Source: an uncultured Clostridia bacterium
Lineage (GTDB): Bacteria > Bacillota > Clostridia > Oscillospirales > Acutalibacteraceae
Assembly: GCA_904399395.1 (NCBI GenBank)
Contig: CAJFPJ010000076.1
Location: 1 to 43,701 of the forward strand
Length of the DNA stretch: 43,701 nt
Direction of reading: 5' to 3'
Part shown: positions 25,387-32,966 of the stretch, piece after piece
Layout of the letters: each line of letters opens with the position of its first letter
Position numbering within the stretch: the stretch's first letter is position 1
The notes under the pieces: model-generated
Told to the model about the DNA's origin: nothing
The model's database searches: none
The model's input: only the letters and a program-made list of their open reading frames with translations
Position numbers and translations under genes: made by a program

Positions 25387-26720
25387 CCGCAGCACCCCCA
25401 TCCTTTTACCTGAATAATCGCTTCCGTATTCTTCTCTTCCCGAGCGCTCTCCCGCATCAGCTCCATCAGGCGGCAGAGCCCACCGAAACCATAAAGGCCT
25501 CCACCCTCCAACAGATTGACAAAATGACGCGTTCCCGTAAAATATGCTGCTTTTTGGCCGATGGCCAAGAGGCCCTCCCGGGTCTCCCGCGCCTTGTCTC
25601 TTGCAAAACGGGGCATCTTCGGGTGAACCGTTGCATAAAGCTGCAAATCTCCAAAATGTTCTTTAAGCCAGTAAAAGTCCTCCTGCTCTTCCGGGGTGAA
25701 GCTATCCGCATATACGGAGCTCACCCGGATGCCATGGCTCAAAAGAAGTCTCGCCAGCCCCAAAGGCCTGGGAGTAGCCGTATAGTCAATGGAAATCTCC
25801 ATGTCACCCAATGCTTCCTTTGTCTCCTGCAGTGCCTGTTCTGCCTTGGCTTCTAATTTAGAAAAATCCGGAAGCGGAGCCTTCAGCTCTTCTGCAAGTC
25901 GGGTAAGTGAGGAGCGTATCTCCCCTGCGTCATAGCTCAGAGGAAGATACAGATGCTTTTGCCCCAAGCGTTTTTCCAGAGTATCCCCTCCCAGGCGGGC
26001 AGAGGGAAGATACGTGATATTCAGGGAGCTTTCGGCCATTTTCTGAAATTCATCGTATGTATGGCAGGAACAGATATCCCGGATTTCATAGCCCGCTCCA
26101 CGAATCATCTGCACCAGCTCACTCTCTTCATCGGTGAGAGAGGTATTTCCCAAAAAATTCACGGCTTTTGCTCTCTGCTCCGCAGGATGCAGGAGACTGT
26201 AAAGCTGCTGGCGCATCTTGGTATCCGGCGGAGTCTTGCTTTTCCGCATGATGGGATTCATATAGCAGTCTGTGAAATCCACATCGGGAAATTTCTCCCG
26301 AAGTTTTTTATATACATACGCAAGGTCGCAGCCGATAAAATGATGGATACAGCTGGTAAAGAGCAAAACTGCCCTGGGCTTGTAGGGAAGTTTGCGGAGG
26401 ACATCCTCCACCCCTTTCAGGATCAGCTCTTCCATGTCCCCTTCCATCACATTATTCTCCCGGACAGCGATAGTGGAAAAACGGTCCGTCGCCCCCATTT
26501 CTGCCGCGGTGAGAACCACGCCCCGCAGGCAGCCCTGGGCACAGACAAAAATCTGATGGCTTTCGGGAACGAGCATCCCTACATGGACAATATTCCACGG
26601 TCCCCTGGCAGGCGCCGCATATTCCACCCCCTGCTCAAAGGGAGCCGGAAACTGCGCCTCGCGGATGGGAAGACTGGCGCCGCTCCAATCCAATGCCTGA
26701 ACGCTTCTCAGATCGATCAC
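25383..26720 (-). CDS. Nitrogenase component 1-like subunit (NifD/K superfamily, subunit A)
   Basis: About 445 residues. Superfamily signs: [10 protein letters not shown] (Cys60, Cys64) near the N-terminus and [14 protein letters not shown] (Cys124), where TSC....IGxD is the third cluster-ligand motif of component 1 proteins. The first canonical Cys is missing, while Cys60 is additional. The start chosen is GTG at 26720, which overlaps the NifH-like stop as GTGA and has GAAGGGAG upstream; a GTG 33 nt earlier is also possible. With subunit B it probably forms a heterotetramer holding an FeS cluster and a catalytic site. No nifE/N/B is visible, so a FeMo-cofactor is not expected. Reaction unknown. 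Confidence 0.88.
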   Translation of the reverse strand: MIDLRSVQALDWSGASLPIREAQFPAPFEQGVEYAAPARGPWNIVHVGMLVPESHQIFVCAQGCLRGVVLTAAEMGATDRFSTIAVRENNVMEGDMEELILKGVEDVLRKLPYKPRAVLLFTSCIHHFIGCDLAYVYKKLREKFPDVDFTDCYMNPIMRKSKTPPDTKMRQQLYSLLHPAEQRAKAVNFLGNTSLTDEESELVQMIRGAGYEIRDICSCHTYDEFQKMAESSLNITYLPSARLGGDTLEKRLGQKHLYLPLSYDAGEIRSSLTRLAEELKAPLPDFSKLEAKAEQALQETKEALGDMEISIDYTATPRPLGLARLLLSHGIRVSSVYADSFTPEEQEDFYWLKEHFGDLQLYATVHPKMPRFARDKARETREGLLAIGQKAAYFTGTRHFVNLLEGGGLYGFGGLCRLMELMRESAREEKNTEAIIQVKGWGCCG

Positions 26721-27496
26721 AGCGCATTTCTCCCTTCTCCGGAACTGTTGCACGCCGCAAGGACTTTTTCTGCAAGGCCACGGTATTTCTGAGCCATTTC
26801 ACTTTCAGGGAACGCCTCCAGAACCGTTTTCTGCAGTTCATCCGCCTTCTGCACCGTAGGGCTGAAGGGAAGGCTGCCCACTATACTGGAATGGATATCT
26901 CTTGCCAGTTCCTCCACTTTTTCCTCTTCCCGCTCCACGTTGCGCCGGTTCAGGATGATCCCTCCCAGGGAAGCGTATCCCCTGTCTGCAAAATTTTCTA
27001 CCGCCATTGCAATATTCGCCGCCGCATGGATAGCCATGTTTTCCCCCGAAGTAATCACAAACACCTTTTCGGCATATCCCTCCCGGATAGGCATGGCAAA
27101 TCCGCCGCAGACCACATCACCCAATACATCATATAGCACGATATCGGGCTTATAGATTTCAAAGGCGTTCTTTTCCTCCAACATTTCAAAGGCGGCAATG
27201 ATTCCCCGGCCTGCACATCCCATACCCGGGGTAGGCCCTCCTGCCTCCACACAGAGAACGCCGGCAACCCCCTCTGTTACCAGCTCTGAAAGCTCCATTT
27301 GCTTTCCTTTTTTCCGGATCAGATCCAAAACGGTCTCCACCGGCTTGCCCCCATGCAGATAGGATGTGGAATCCGCCTTGGGATCGCAGCCGATCTGCAT
27401 GACTTTCAGCCCCTTCTGGGCAAAGGCCACAGAAAGATTGGAAACCGTAGTGGATTTCCCGATACCGCCTTTTCCGTATACTGCTATCTTTATCAT
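26717..27496 (-). CDS. NifH-like ATP-dependent iron-sulfur reductase
   Basis: About 259 residues, close to NifH/BchL/CfbC size. P-loop GKGGIGKST (8-16), switch GCDPKADST (36-44), and the two [4Fe-4S] ligands Cys94 (GMGCAGRG) and Cys130 (GDVVCGGF) are all present, as is Arg97, the equivalent of the regulatory Arg of NifH. It should be a homodimer that hydrolyses ATP to pass low-potential electrons to the component 1-like pair encoded next (4-nt overlap). It overlaps hydE by 4 nt upstream. The motifs say reductase, not substrate: dinitrogenase, protochlorophyllide, Ni-tetrapyrrole and thioether reductases all use this type. Confidence 0.95.
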   Translation of the reverse strand: MIKIAVYGKGGIGKSTTVSNLSVAFAQKGLKVMQIGCDPKADSTSYLHGGKPVETVLDLIRKKGKQMELSELVTEGVAGVLCVEAGGPTPGMGCAGRGIIAAFEMLEEKNAFEIYKPDIVLYDVLGDVVCGGFAMPIREGYAEKVFVITSGENMAIHAAANIAMAVENFADRGYASLGGIILNRRNVEREEEKVEELARDIHSSIVGSLPFSPTVQKADELQKTVLEAFPESEMAQKYRGLAEKVLAACNSSGEGRNAL

Positions 27497-28551
27497 GACT
27501 CTTTATCCTCCTTGTAATCGCCGCGGCCCACTACAACCTCATATCCGATGGCCTCTATTTTTTCCTGCAGCAGCAGGCGGCTTTTCACAGCGTCAGCCCC
27601 CGCATCCACTTTTCTATCGTAAAGAAGATACCTCCGCCTGGCGTCCTCTGGGGAGATATTGGGCATCACTACATTAGCGCCTGCCAGAATTCCCTGTTCA
27701 CGCCCATCCGGTTGGATCGTCCCCAGAGCCGTGGTAGCAGGCAACAGTACCCAGGGATGCATAATACGGATCAGACTCAAAAGGAAAAGCGTATCTTCCA
27801 GCGTTCCGGGAGGAAAATCTCGAAAGGGAGTATCTTTATGGGGAATAAAAGGCCCTACCCCGATCATCTGGGGGCGGAGTTTTTTCATATAGATAAGATC
27901 CTCAGCCAGATTCTCCGCCGTCTGATAGGGGGAACCCACCATACAGCCGCAGCCTGTCTGATACCCAATTTCTATCAAATCCTTGAGACAGCGCTTTCGA
28001 TTTTCAAGAGACAGCTCCGAGGGATGCAGCTTTCCGTAGTGTTCTCTGTCCGCCGTCTCATGACGAAGAAGATACCGGTCCGCTCCCGCGTCAAACAGCC
28101 TCTGGTAGGATTCCCTCTCTTTTTCTCCCAAAGAAAGCGTCACGGCACAATCCGGATACATCCGCTTTATTTCAGAAACAAGTGACACCATCCGGTCATC
28201 CGTCCACCAAGGATCCTCCCCTCCCTGCAGCACAAATGTGCGAAATCCTGCTTCATAGCCATACCGGCAGCAGGTCAGGATCTCTTCCGGAGAAAGGCGG
28301 TAACGGGAAGCATTCCCGTTGCTTCTCCGGATTCCGCAGTAGTAGCAGTTATTTTTACAGTAATTGGAAATTTCTATCAGCCCGCGGAAATACACTTTGT
28401 TTCCAAAGTTGCGAAGCGCTATGGATCTGGCCTCTTTTGCAGCATAAGCCCTGTCTTCTTCATCGTAAGTGGAAAGTAAAAGGGCAAGCTCTTCACGGGA
28501 TAGCTCTTCACCCTGTTCCAGCCGGTCTATCCGCCGCCTATTTTCCAGCAT
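27493..28551 (-). CDS. hydE: Radical SAM [FeFe]-hydrogenase maturase HydE
   Basis: About 352 residues. The radical-SAM triad CxxxCxxC is Cys65, Cys69, Cys72 in the HydE-specific setting [22 protein letters not shown]. Also typical: LQGGEDPWW, GxxVGSPYQT, [11 protein letters not shown], and [14 protein letters not shown]. HydE acts on the organometallic Fe(CO)2CN-cysteine synthon made by HydG during assembly of the H-cluster. Here it opens an operon containing a NifH-like reductase and HydF, with HydG and HydA absent from the window. Start ATG has GGTGAGG upstream. It may serve ordinary hydrogenase maturation from this location or have been co-opted for the nitrogenase-like system. Confidence 0.95.
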   Translation of the reverse strand: MLENRRRIDRLEQGEELSREELALLLSTYDEEDRAYAAKEARSIALRNFGNKVYFRGLIEISNYCKNNCYYCGIRRSNGNASRYRLSPEEILTCCRYGYEAGFRTFVLQGGEDPWWTDDRMVSLVSEIKRMYPDCAVTLSLGEKERESYQRLFDAGADRYLLRHETADREHYGKLHPSELSLENRKRCLKDLIEIGYQTGCGCMVGSPYQTAENLAEDLIYMKKLRPQMIGVGPFIPHKDTPFRDFPPGTLEDTLFLLSLIRIMHPWVLLPATTALGTIQPDGREQGILAGANVVMPNISPEDARRRYLLYDRKVDAGADAVKSRLLLQEKIEAIGYEVVVGRGDYKEDKES

Positions 28552-28611
28552 TTCCTCACCTTCTTAAAATTGTATATCTGATTTTTCTAATCCGCCCGGC
28601 GGTATACATAC

Positions 28612-28647
28612 AAAAACACCCTTCCGCCGAAACAGCGAAAGGGTGTT
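28612..28647 (-). terminator. Intrinsic terminator in the leader of the hydE operon
   Basis: On the minus strand AACACCCTT-CGC pairs with GCG-AAGGGTGTT (28639-28647/28635-28637 with 28615-28623/28625-28627), followed by TTTTTG. It lies 60 nt before the hydE start and about 230 nt after the promoter, with no gene in between, so it may be the expression platform of a riboswitch or attenuator, or the end of a free-standing small RNA. Confidence 0.8.
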
Positions 28648-28878
28648 AAAACCACATAACAAGCAGGCTGCCACCGTTTTTCACGGTCACAGTCGTTTTG
28701 CTCCGCCTTCCGACTCCGAACGAATCATTGTCAAATCAGAACGAAATTCACAATCATTTTTATCCATACATCCAGCAAAGGTTTCCCGTCAGAAAATTCC
28801 TTTCAGGTCGCCCTCTGGACGTAATAGCTCCTTCCTACCTTCTTTCACAGAAAAGCAGCAAAAAGCTTTCTATCAAGG
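28648..28878 (-). ncRNA. Structured leader or small RNA before hydE (unassigned)
   Basis: The stretch between the promoter at 28881-28909 and the terminator at 28612-28647 has several hairpins on the minus strand: AGAAAGC/GCTGCTTTTCT near the 5' end, ACGTCCAG/CTGGATGT enclosing AAAGG/CCTTT, AGTCG/CGACT, and ACCGT-GAAAA-ACGGT. A 26-codon frame (28767 to 28687) lies inside but lacks a Shine-Dalgarno site. I could not match it to T-box, SAM, cobalamin, FMN, THF or purine riboswitch consensus by eye. It may be a riboswitch for the downstream operon or an independent RNA. Confidence 0.45.
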
Positions 28879-28880
28879 AA

Positions 28881-28909
28881 AGTATAGCACCAATTTCCAA
28901 AATGTACAA
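28881..28909 (-). promoter_or_regulatory. SigA-type promoter of the hydE/nitrogenase-like operon leader
   Basis: On the minus strand TTGTAC (complement of 28904-28909), a 17-nt spacer, and TATACT (complement of 28881-28886). It points into the structured leader and the nine-gene operon, and is the best promoter between lrgB and hydE. Confidence 0.65.
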
Positions 28910-28955
28910 GTACAAATTTCTCCTGCAAACCGGCCTTCTTCAGTGAATACTCGGC

Positions 28956-29654
28956 CTACAGAAAAAGAGAAATCAACACCGTGAGAATACCCGCCACGCC
29001 AATGGAGATACCGCTCATGGCTCCTTGAACTTCCCCCAGTTCCACAGCCTTACTGGTGCCCATGGCATGGCTGGAGGTTCCTATCCCCACTCCCGCAGCA
29101 ATAGGATTGCGGATCCGAAACACACGAATCAACACCGGGCACAAAATCGCTCCCAAGATTCCCGTAACCACCACCGCTGCTACCGTTACAGAAGGCATAC
29201 CGTCCAGAGAGCGGCTTACCTCCATGGCTATGGGTGTAGTGACGGATTTGGGAACCATAGTGGCCTCGAGCTTTGCCTCCACGCCAAACAAACGGCAGAG
29301 CCCTATTACGCTCACAACGGAAACACATGAGCCGGCCAGACACCCCAGGCAGACGGGAAGAAAATATTTTTTCAAAAGGGCGATCTGCCTGTATATGGAA
29401 TACGCCAGCACCGTGGTAGCAGGCCCTAAAAACAGGGAAATAAAATCCCCACCGGCTTCGTATGTTTCCAGAGGTATCCCGGTAGTGGAAAGAAATATAA
29501 TCACCAGGGAAATTCCCACCAAAAGTGGATTCACAATAGGGGATTTAAAAATACGGTTACAGAACACCCCTACTCCGAAAGCAAAAAGACTCAGAAGAAT
29601 CCCAAACATAGGGGATTCCACCGCCGCTTTTATACACTCCTCAAAGGCTTCCAT
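28956..29654 (-). CDS. lrgB: LrgB-family membrane protein
   Basis: About 232 residues, largely hydrophobic with several membrane helices. The LrgB/CidB signature is present in SVTTPIAMEVSRSLDG and GIGTSSHAMGTSKA. LrgB pairs with LrgA; such proteins affect murein hydrolase activity and, in some species, pyruvate or overflow metabolite transport. It overlaps lrgA by 14 nt and is the distal gene of that two-gene operon. No LytSR-type two-component genes adjoin. Stop at 28956, about 47 nt before the promoter of the hydE operon. Confidence 0.93.
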   Translation of the reverse strand: MEAFEECIKAAVESPMFGILLSLFAFGVGVFCNRIFKSPIVNPLLVGISLVIIFLSTTGIPLETYEAGGDFISLFLGPATTVLAYSIYRQIALLKKYFLPVCLGCLAGSCVSVVSVIGLCRLFGVEAKLEATMVPKSVTTPIAMEVSRSLDGMPSVTVAAVVVTGILGAILCPVLIRVFRIRNPIAAGVGIGTSSHAMGTSKAVELGEVQGAMSGISIGVAGILTVLISLFL

Positions 29655-30024
29655 CCTTCTGCCCCTTTCTCTCTCTTTTTTCCATCCAGCGAATCACAGC
29701 TGTCACTGTCAGAGACGAGGCCAAAAATGTCAGCACAAGCGTGACCGCTATAATAAACAGAAGAATCGGAATCTGCGATTGAATTACGGCAAATTGTTCC
29801 ATTACCTGCACGCCGGCGGGCAAAAAGAAAAAGGCCATATTTTTCAAAAGGAAATCGGAGGTTTCCCGAATCTGCTCCGGCTTCACCGCCCGGATACAAA
29901 GCAGAAACAGCAAAATCAGCAGGCTGATCACACTGGCCGGGAACGGAAACGGCAAAAGAGATGAAGCAATTTCCCCCACAAAGCAAAGGGCAAACAGAAA
30001 ACAAAGCTGCCATAGTATTTTCAT
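29641..30024 (-). CDS. lrgA: LrgA/CidA-family holin-like membrane protein
   Basis: About 127 residues with four membrane helices. Family features: FVGEIASSLLPFPFPASVISLLILLFLL read in parts gives the G..I....P.P.P.S.....L conserved region, and LLKNMAFFFLPAGVQVM the F.P.GVG.M motif. It forms oligomers resembling phage holins and modulates cell lysis or small-molecule release with LrgB. Start ATG follows AGGAG. The promoter at 30085-30113 precedes it. Gene order lrgA-lrgB is the usual one. Confidence 0.93.
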   Translation of the reverse strand: MKILWQLCFLFALCFVGEIASSLLPFPFPASVISLLILLFLLCIRAVKPEQIRETSDFLLKNMAFFFLPAGVQVMEQFAVIQSQIPILLFIIAVTLVLTFLASSLTVTAVIRWMEKRERKGQKDGSL

Positions 30025-30084
30025 ATTGAGATACTCCTCTCCAGAGAATACATTCTCTCTAGTTCAAAAGCCATTATGCTGTTC

Positions 30085-30113
30085 AGTATACTTTGTTTCC
30101 AAAGGATGGTCAA
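30085..30113 (-). promoter_or_regulatory. SigA-type promoter of lrgAB
   Basis: On the minus strand TTGACC (complement of 30108-30113), exactly 17 nt spacer, then TATACT (complement of 30085-30090), about 60 nt before the lrgA start. Near-consensus. Confidence 0.75.
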
Positions 30114-30133
30114 CACAGATATTCAGCCATTCC

Positions 30134-30345
30134 ACTAAACAAATGATTTATGCACAATATATTTAGCGTTTCCAGCGAAAACACATAAAAAGTAGCTTCG
30201 GGATTTTGAAGCGCTCCTTCTGCAGATTTCCATTGCTTCAACTCCTGCATACCGGGCCGTTTCCGCTAAGTTCATTTCTTCCTGCTGATACTTCCGGACA
30301 ACTCCGCTTCTTTCCTTCTGACTCTAGTTTACCTTTTTGTGGCAT
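30134..30345 (-). pseudogene. Degenerate IS3-family orfA (transposase HTH) remnant
   Basis: On the minus strand an ATG at 30345 with AGGGAG upstream begins MPQKGKLE, like IS3/IS150-type OrfA proteins (MPKKGKLS...). After a frameshift the next frame reads VRKYQQEEMNLAETARYAGV, matching the OrfA helix-turn-helix pattern (VREYQxGExSxxEAARxAGV). A second frameshift gives EGALQNPEATFYVFSLETLN, resembling the EGAxAFLPxxxNxxYSPELK segment. At least two frameshifts and loss of the rest of the element mean it is inactive. No inverted repeats were identified. It fills most of the lrgA-lipoprotein gap; the rest (30350-30444) shows nothing clear. Confidence 0.55.
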
Positions 30346-30444
30346 AAATTTGCTCCCTTCATGATGACAGTTTGTTTTTCACTGCCTCTCATAAGGGGAG
30401 CATATCAAAATGATACCGCTTTTCTCATTCCTTGGAAATATTTA

Positions 30445-31137
30445 TCATTGATCAATTCTTTCTATTAATACGCCGGGAATCGTAATTGTCGCTCCTAAAG
30501 TGGATTCATAACTAATCGTTCCTGCAGAAACACCATATATCGTTATGATATCGTTCTCCAAAATTCTAGAAGATACAATGTCGCTCTCATATTCACCCAG
30601 CAATATTGTATCGTAATCGCTGTTTACAGCCAAACGAATCTGGATCGTACTTTCTCCACTTGTCTCAATAACCTGGATTACCTCTCCCTTAAATTTTACT
30701 TTTTTCCCAACATAATCATCAGGTGTCCTGGCAAGTTGGTCATATGTAATTCCAGTTTCGTATCCTTTTGCCTCTTCCTGTTTTTTCTTCTCTTCTTCCT
30801 TTCTTCTTTTCTCCTCTTCTTCTTTCTTCTGTTGCTCAATAACCTTTTCAGCCTCTATTTTACGTGCCTCCGCCTCTTTCTCTGACAACTCTTCAAAAGG
30901 TTTCATTTTTTCCTTATATTCTCCATATTCATTTTCCAAAGCATCCATGGAAGAAGACAAAGCGTTGTATTGATTATCTAAATCTGTATATTTGTTTTGA
31001 AGCTCTGTCCTCTCTTTTTCAATCGTACTCTTTTCGCTGACCACCTTATCATATTCTTCTTGTGAAATCCCACTGCTGCATCCTGCAGTAACAAGAATCA
31101 AGACGGTCGCCAGTAATAGCATGCATTGCTTTTTCAT
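30445..31137 (-). CDS. Coiled-coil lipoprotein with OB-fold-like C-terminus
   Basis: About 230 residues. Signal and lipobox VTAGC (Cys20) anchor it outside the membrane. Residues about 25-125 form a long, highly charged coiled coil ending in an EEEKRRKEEEKKKQEEA segment. The C-terminal ~100 residues begin TYDQLARTPDDYVGKKVKFKGEVIQV, a pattern seen in small OB-fold domains of Firmicutes lipoproteins, and finish in VLIERID. The start at 31137 has GGAGGAG upstream; an upstream in-frame start is rejected. It is a single gene with the near-consensus promoter at 31169-31197. Function unknown. Confidence 0.8.
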   Translation of the reverse strand: MKKQCMLLLATVLILVTAGCSSGISQEEYDKVVSEKSTIEKERTELQNKYTDLDNQYNALSSSMDALENEYGEYKEKMKPFEELSEKEAEARKIEAEKVIEQQKKEEEEKRRKEEEKKKQEEAKGYETGITYDQLARTPDDYVGKKVKFKGEVIQVIETSGESTIQIRLAVNSDYDTILLGEYESDIVSSRILENDIITIYGVSAGTISYESTLGATITIPGVLIERIDQ

Positions 31138-31168
31138 AAATTCTCCTCCTAAAACACCGTTTTTATAT

Positions 31169-31197
31169 ATTTTACACAAATAAAAACACTATGTCAA
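31169..31197 (-). promoter_or_regulatory. SigA-type promoter of the coiled-coil lipoprotein
   Basis: On the minus strand TTGACA (complement of 31192-31197), 17-nt spacer, TAAAAT (complement of 31169-31174), 32 nt before the start codon. Confidence 0.75.
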
Positions 31198-31280
31198 TAT
31201 TTAATTACATTCAACTAAAAACGTCGAAAAAAATCACATTTTTACTAAACCTAACAAAAAAGAGCTCTAACAGAATATTT

Positions 31281-32453
31281 TTATTTTAGTAAAATTCCAC
31301 TTTTTTCAATTGAACATACAACTTCCTGCAACTCCTGCACAGAAAGCACCAGAGCAAAACGAACGTATCCTTCTCCCAAAGGACCGAAGGCATACCCCGG
31401 CGTGCAGAGCACACCTGTTCTCTCAACCAATTCCATACAGAATTCCTGTGAAGAAGAGAACCCCTTTGGAACCGGCGCCCACACGAACATGGTCCCCCGG
31501 CTGTCGGGCACGTCCCAGCCGATAGAACGCAGTCCACCGCAGAGAGTATTTCGCCTTTCCTCATATGTACGGCGCTGGGCCTCCACTTCATCCCGGGGAC
31601 CATTCAAAGCGGCAATAGCAGCATACTGCACCGGAAGGAATACGCCAAAATCGATCTGGGAGCGCAGATGCCGCAGTGCCCCCACAATCTCCCTGTTTCC
31701 CACCAGGAAGGAAATACGCGCCCCAGTAATATTGAAGGATTTGGAGAGGGAGAAAAATTCCGCGCCCACATCCTTTGCCCCAGGGAAACACAGAAAAGAT
31801 GTACCCTCTTCCCCATCATACAGGATATCCGAATAGGCGTTATCATGGATCACTATTATATTGTATGTTTCCGCAAAACGGATCAATTCCCTATACATCT
31901 CCGGCGTTCCAACCGCACAGACCGGATTGGAAGGATACGAAACAATGATATACTTTGCCTTTCGGGCGGTTTCTTCTGGAATAGCAGCAAAATCCGGCAA
32001 AAAACTGTTTTCACGCAGAAGGGGATAGTATGCGACCTGCGCCCCTCCCAAAAAAGAGCCGGCCTCAAAAATCGGGTAGCCAGGATCTGGAAGGAGAACC
32101 ACGTCCCCCGGGTTGCAAAGCGCCATTCCCAGATGGCCGATTCCTTCCTGAGAACCATGAACAGCCAATACCTCCTCCGGCTCCAGATTCACACCAAAAC
32201 GCCGGCGGTAATAGGCGATAACAGCCTCTGTCAGTTCCGGAAGATCGCTGATAGCATACCGGTAATTTTCCGGCTTTGCCGCTGCTTCCACAAGCGCCTT
32301 CCGCACATGCTCAGGAGGTTCAAAATCCGGTGTGCCTATGGATAGATTCCAGATTTTTCTTCCCGACCGTTCCAGCTTCTGCTTTTTCTCATCCAAGGCT
32401 GCGAAAATTCCTGTTTCAAAATGCTCCAGTCTTTTAGAAAATGTAAATTTCAT
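31281..32453 (-). CDS. PLP-dependent class I/II aminotransferase
   Basis: About 390 residues. Fold type I signs: WNLSIGTPDFEPPEHV near the N-terminus, DPGYPIFE, YPSNPVCAVG, HDNAYSDILYDG, the PLP lysine in SLSKSFNITGARI (Lys238), and FALVLS near the end. The sequence style is closest to the LL-diaminopimelate/alanine/aspartate aminotransferase group, but substrate cannot be fixed by eye. The start at 32453 follows AAGGTGAG; a longer frame from 32486 is less likely. It is downstream of the small Cys-rich gene by 39 nt but seems metabolically unrelated to iron uptake. Confidence 0.85.
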   Translation of the reverse strand: MKFTFSKRLEHFETGIFAALDEKKQKLERSGRKIWNLSIGTPDFEPPEHVRKALVEAAAKPENYRYAISDLPELTEAVIAYYRRRFGVNLEPEEVLAVHGSQEGIGHLGMALCNPGDVVLLPDPGYPIFEAGSFLGGAQVAYYPLLRENSFLPDFAAIPEETARKAKYIIVSYPSNPVCAVGTPEMYRELIRFAETYNIIVIHDNAYSDILYDGEEGTSFLCFPGAKDVGAEFFSLSKSFNITGARISFLVGNREIVGALRHLRSQIDFGVFLPVQYAAIAALNGPRDEVEAQRRTYEERRNTLCGGLRSIGWDVPDSRGTMFVWAPVPKGFSSSQEFCMELVERTGVLCTPGYAFGPLGEGYVRFALVLSVQELQEVVCSIEKSGILLK

Positions 32454-32492
32454 TTTGCTATTCTCACCTTCCAATTCCGGGCCCACCCGGGT

Positions 32493-32669
32493 TTATTTCC
32501 GTTTTCTCCTCCCGCCCTTCAAAGAGGCCTCGCACCGGCTGCATCCGGAGCATCCTGAACAACCCGAGCATCCGGAGCACCCCTTTCCCCGGTGCTTCCA
32601 CATATATCGAATGGCTAAAACCAAAAGCAGCACAATGGCCGCCAAAATCACATAGTCCACAGGCTGCAT
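32493..32669 (-). CDS. FeoB-associated Cys-rich membrane peptide
   Basis: A 58-residue protein too short for many gene callers. One N-terminal membrane helix (about 5-22: VDYVILAAIVLLLVLAIR) is followed by a basic patch and six cysteines at positions 31, 34, 37, 40, 43 and 46, in CSG repeats, then a Lys/Arg-rich tail. This is the FeoB-associated Cys-rich membrane protein family, found after feoB in Firmicutes. It may bind or relay Fe(II). Start ATG at 32669 follows GGAGG. It lies 298 nt after feoB (system 2) with a hairpin between, so it may have lower or separate expression. Confidence 0.85.
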   Translation of the reverse strand: MQPVDYVILAAIVLLLVLAIRYMWKHRGKGCSGCSGCSGCSGCSRCEASLKGGRRKRK

Positions 32670-32871
32670 GGTTAACCTCCTTTTTCAACCAACATATCGC
32701 ATACACTGAAATTTTCAGTTTTAACTGGTTAGATCTACTGTGACTGTTAAAATCGATGATATAAACAAAATATCCGACTAACAGAAAAAACACATATGTT
32801 TCATACATATCGAAATGAACTGCAGAAACCGGCGAATCCGGTGTGCAAATTCTAAAAAGCGCCAAAAACCT

Positions 32872-32911
32872 TTACAGCATGCCGGAAAATTTCCCAGCAT
32901 GCTGTAAAAAG
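32872..32911 (-). terminator. Hairpin downstream of feoB (system 2)
   Basis: TTTACAGCATGC pairs with GCATGCTGTAAA, with GGGAA/TTTCC inside, in the 298-nt gap between feoB and the Cys-rich peptide gene. On the minus strand it is followed by GGTTTTTGG. It looks like a partial or full terminator. From 32670 to 32871 I see no other gene. Confidence 0.6.
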
Positions 32912-32966
32912 AATTTTCTCCTGCACAATAGTATACCACTACAGGAGTCGTCTGAACAGAAAAAAT

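Noticed and set aside
26693-27136. Plus-strand frames across the NifH-like and subunit A genes (also 25953-26792)
   Set aside because: They are shadows of overlapping, motif-rich minus-strand genes and have no plausible start signals or families.
24190-27496. True nitrogenase (nifHDK)
   Set aside because: Component 1-like subunits are too short, have a different cysteine pattern, and no nifE, nifN or nifB accompanies them in the window.
28648-28878. T-box, cobalamin, SAM, FMN or THF riboswitch in the hydE leader
   Set aside because: Short resemblances such as ACTGTGA and GGTGGC were seen, but the conserved cores (AGGGTGGNACCGCG, B12 box, SAM-I GA-rich core, AGGGGCAAGG) are absent, so the class is left open.
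28643-28984. Plus-strand frame in the hydE leader region
   Set aside because: Promoter and terminator polarity show transcription on the minus strand here; the frame has no ribosome-binding site and reads through hairpin sequence.
29056-29964. 302-codon plus-strand frame over lrgAB
   Set aside because: Antisense to lrgA and lrgB, which have clear family motifs and overlapping starts; composition is basic and low-quality as expected from an antisense frame.
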